This document shows, piece by piece, positions 7,123-8,153 of a stretch of 8,153 bases of DNA. Origin of the DNA: JAEXNA01 sp050486105 (GTDB taxonomy: Bacteria > Vulcanimicrobiota > Xenobia > Xenobiales > JADMJV01). How positions within the stretch are numbered: the first letter of the stretch is position 1; each line of letters begins with the position of its first letter. The position numbers were made by a program, and so were the translations under genes. Where the stretch lies: assembly GCA_050486105.1 (NCBI GenBank), contig JBJHCR010000288.1, positions 1 through 8,153 on the forward strand, written 5' to 3'. The notes under the pieces are model-generated. The model was not told the DNA's origin. It did not search any database and saw only the letters and a program-made list of their open reading frames with translations.

Positions 7123-7201
7123 TTGAGGCAGTGCGCCAGATCGCCTCATCTGTACGACATACTGCATCGACATACATAGGTCAAAGAGGTATGATAAAGA
7201 A
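7123..7201 (+). promoter_or_regulatory. Upstream region of the toxin-antitoxin pair with repeated CATAC half-sites
   Basis: CGACATAC occurs at 7155-7162 and again at 7168-7175, a 13-base direct repeat. GTATG at 7189-7193 is the inverse of CATAC (7171-7175). The last half-site overlaps the ribosome-binding region AAAGAGGT (7183-7190), which lies 11 bases before the ATG at 7202. Such sites are plausible operators for autorepression by the antitoxin, as is usual for VapBC. No convincing -35/-10 pair is seen. Confidence 0.4.
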
Positions 7202-7441
7202 ATGAACAATAGAGTCACCGTAGGCAATCGATTTCAAGTCGTGATTCCCAAGATCGTGCGGGAGTCTTTGGATGTTCAACCAGGAGAGAAGTTCTTGGTG
7301 GAAGTTGATGGAGAGCAGATCGTTCTTAAGAGGCTGCCTGGTCGACCAGCCCACCACCTCAAGGGCTTGCACAAAGAGATCTGGAAGAATGTGGATCCCC
7401 TGGATTACCAGAAGTCCGAACGGGCTGCTTGGTCAGAGTGA
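7202..7441 (+). CDS. vapB: AbrB/SpoVT-type antitoxin (VapB-like)
   Basis: A 79-aa antitoxin. Residues about 4-45 form a swapped-hairpin AbrB DNA-binding domain with the typical string FQVVIPKIVRESLDVQPGEK (11-30), ending in IVLKRLP (40-46). The C-terminal 30 residues, including LKGLHKEIWKNVDPLDYQ (53-70), resemble the toxin-binding tails of such antitoxins. Its role is to bind and neutralise the PIN toxin encoded next and to repress the operon. The TGA stop overlaps the likely GTG start of the toxin by 4 bases, so translation is coupled. Third-position GC looks lower here than in the sugar operon, in keeping with a mobile accessory module. Confidence 0.88.
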   Translation: MNNRVTVGNRFQVVIPKIVRESLDVQPGEKFLVEVDGEQIVLKRLPGRPAHHLKGLHKEIWKNVDPLDYQKSERAAWSE

Positions 7442-7881
7442 AACCCTTAATTGATACCCGTTCGGTGGTCGCCGTCGACACCATGGTGTTTATCTATTTT
7501 CTCGAAGATGTCGTACCTTACTCGGATGTTCTTCTCCCGCTTTTCGAAACTTGGGAAAAGGCTCAAGGCAAGCAAGGTTTGACCTCCACGCTCACTTTGC
7601 TGGAACTCTGTGTGAGACCCTTCGCCCAAGGGAGAAATGATGCTGTGCGAGACTATCGCCAAACTCTAAGCCAACTTCCCGGGCTTGAGCTTGTTCCACT
7701 TGAAGATGAGATTGCCATAAAGGCGGCGCAACTCCGAGCTCGCTACCGGTTCAGTACTCCAGATTGTATCCAGCTCGCTACAGCCGTAGTGAAAAAGGCC
7801 GAGCTTTTCGTCACCAACGACCAGCAACTCAAGTGCTTTGAGGAGATTCCCGTCTTGCTTCTTGCCGATCTCATCAGCTGA
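7438..7881 (+). CDS. vapC: PIN-domain ribonuclease toxin (VapC-like)
   Basis: A 147-aa single-domain PIN nuclease, predicted to cleave RNA with Mg or Mn when not held by its antitoxin. The acidic active-site residues are all present, numbered from the GTG: Asp14 (VVAVDTMVFIYFLE), Glu56 (LTLLELCV), Asp109 (STPDCIQLATAV) and Asp128 (FVTNDQQL). An intact toxin and antitoxin suggest an active module. I chose GTG at 7438 because GTGA overlaps the antitoxin stop, the usual arrangement. A TTG at 7429 would add three residues and has no better ribosome-binding site. VapC targets are typically tRNA or rRNA, but the target cannot be told from sequence. Confidence 0.88.
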   Translation: MKPLIDTRSVVAVDTMVFIYFLEDVVPYSDVLLPLFETWEKAQGKQGLTSTLTLLELCVRPFAQGRNDAVRDYRQTLSQLPGLELVPLEDEIAIKAAQLRARYRFSTPDCIQLATAVVKKAELFVTNDQQLKCFEEIPVLLLADLIS

Positions 7882-7883
7882 AC

Positions 7884-8078
7884 TTAGAAGCCACGCTCAA
7901 CAAGAAGAGGCGGTGGTGTAGCGGAACAGATAATCGTAAGCACCCCGTCCACTTTTTTGGCCGCCTTCGCGACCTCTTGAAACTTACGAGCATCGATGAC
8001 CGCCCCACTTCTGCCACGCTCATTCCGAGGGCTGATACTAGTGCAACGTCTGTGAAGTTCGTCCCTACTGAATGGTGG
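7884..8078 (-). pseudogene. Possible 3' remnant of an unidentified gene
   Basis: A minus-strand frame runs from just after an in-frame TGA (8079-8081) to a TAA (7884-7886), convergent with the toxin gene. It has no ATG. The part below about 8040 reads like real protein (GAVIDARKFQEVAKAAKKVD, then GVLTIICSATPPPLL), with helix-like Ala/Lys repeats followed by a hydrophobic strand. I do not recognise the family. It could be the end of a gene cut at about 8040 by an insertion, or it could be chance. Confidence 0.25.
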
Positions 8079-8153
8079 TCAGGCGCCGGGAACCCGCGCT
8101 TGCGTGGGTGGCCGCGTCCGCGTGGGTGATGCAAGGAGAAGCGAACGCTTAAT
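8041..8153 (+). other. Highly structured RNA-like region, possible 5' end of a group II intron, cut by the window end
   Basis: No plausible gene reads through this stretch. It can form a strong 8-pair hairpin, ACCCGCGC (8092-8099) with GCGTGGGT (8102-8109) and one G·U. It is followed by a CGCG/CGCG stem (8113-8122), then AAGCG/CGCTT (8139-8150). GCGTGGGTG occurs twice (8102-8110, 8120-8128), so two pairings compete. GTGCA at 8041 is close to the GUGYG start of group II introns, and GGTGGTCAGGCGCCGGGAA (8074-8092) and AAGGAGAAGCGAACG (8133-8147) remind me of domain I of such introns. No reverse transcriptase or domain V is in view, so this remains tentative. Confidence 0.3.

Noticed and set aside
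7874..8134. 86-aa minus-strand frame after the toxin gene
   Set aside because: It overlaps the toxin end and its Arg/His/Pro-rich start lies in the structured region. Another minus frame (7884-8078) looks more protein-like.

Overview
The window looks like a piece of a draft or metagenome-derived bacterial genome of moderately high GC. A run of ten Ns at 456-465 is an assembly gap. No rRNA, tRNA or taxon-defining gene is present, so I cannot place the organism. The genes are typical of a free-living heterotroph that imports oligosaccharides.

Layout: (1) 1-183 holds three degenerate tandem repeats of 61-62 bp, each with a short hairpin. (2) 260-5818 is a tight plus-strand cluster that is probably one operon. 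It starts with a maltose/maltodextrin-type ABC importer: a binding lipoprotein and two permeases, with no ATPase in view. After gaps of 27 and 11 bp come two unusual signalling-like proteins. The first reads as a histidine-kinase core that has lost its catalytic motifs, fused to a C-terminal Hpt phosphotransfer domain with an intact His. The second has an N-terminal CxxC/CxxC zinc ribbon followed by what look like two degenerate SpoIIE/PP2C-type phosphatase folds. (3) 5852-7045, on the minus strand and convergent with the operon, encodes an anthrax-lethal-factor-like (M34/ATLF) zinc metallopeptidase with its zinc ligands intact. A hairpin lies between the two stop codons. (4) 7202-7881 is a VapBC-type toxin-antitoxin pair (AbrB-fold antitoxin, PIN-domain RNase) with repeated CATAC half-sites in its promoter region. 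(5) 7882-8153 has no intact gene. It holds a short minus-strand reading frame with no start and a strongly structured, RNA-like stretch that could be the beginning of a group II intron cut off by the window end.

How they may work together: the importer genes and the two signalling-like genes share spacing and direction that suggest co-expression. Sugar uptake may therefore be tied to a phosphotransfer or partner-switching pathway made largely of non-catalytic domains. This is an inference from context and is the most interesting feature of the window. The protease and the toxin-antitoxin module look like accessory cargo.
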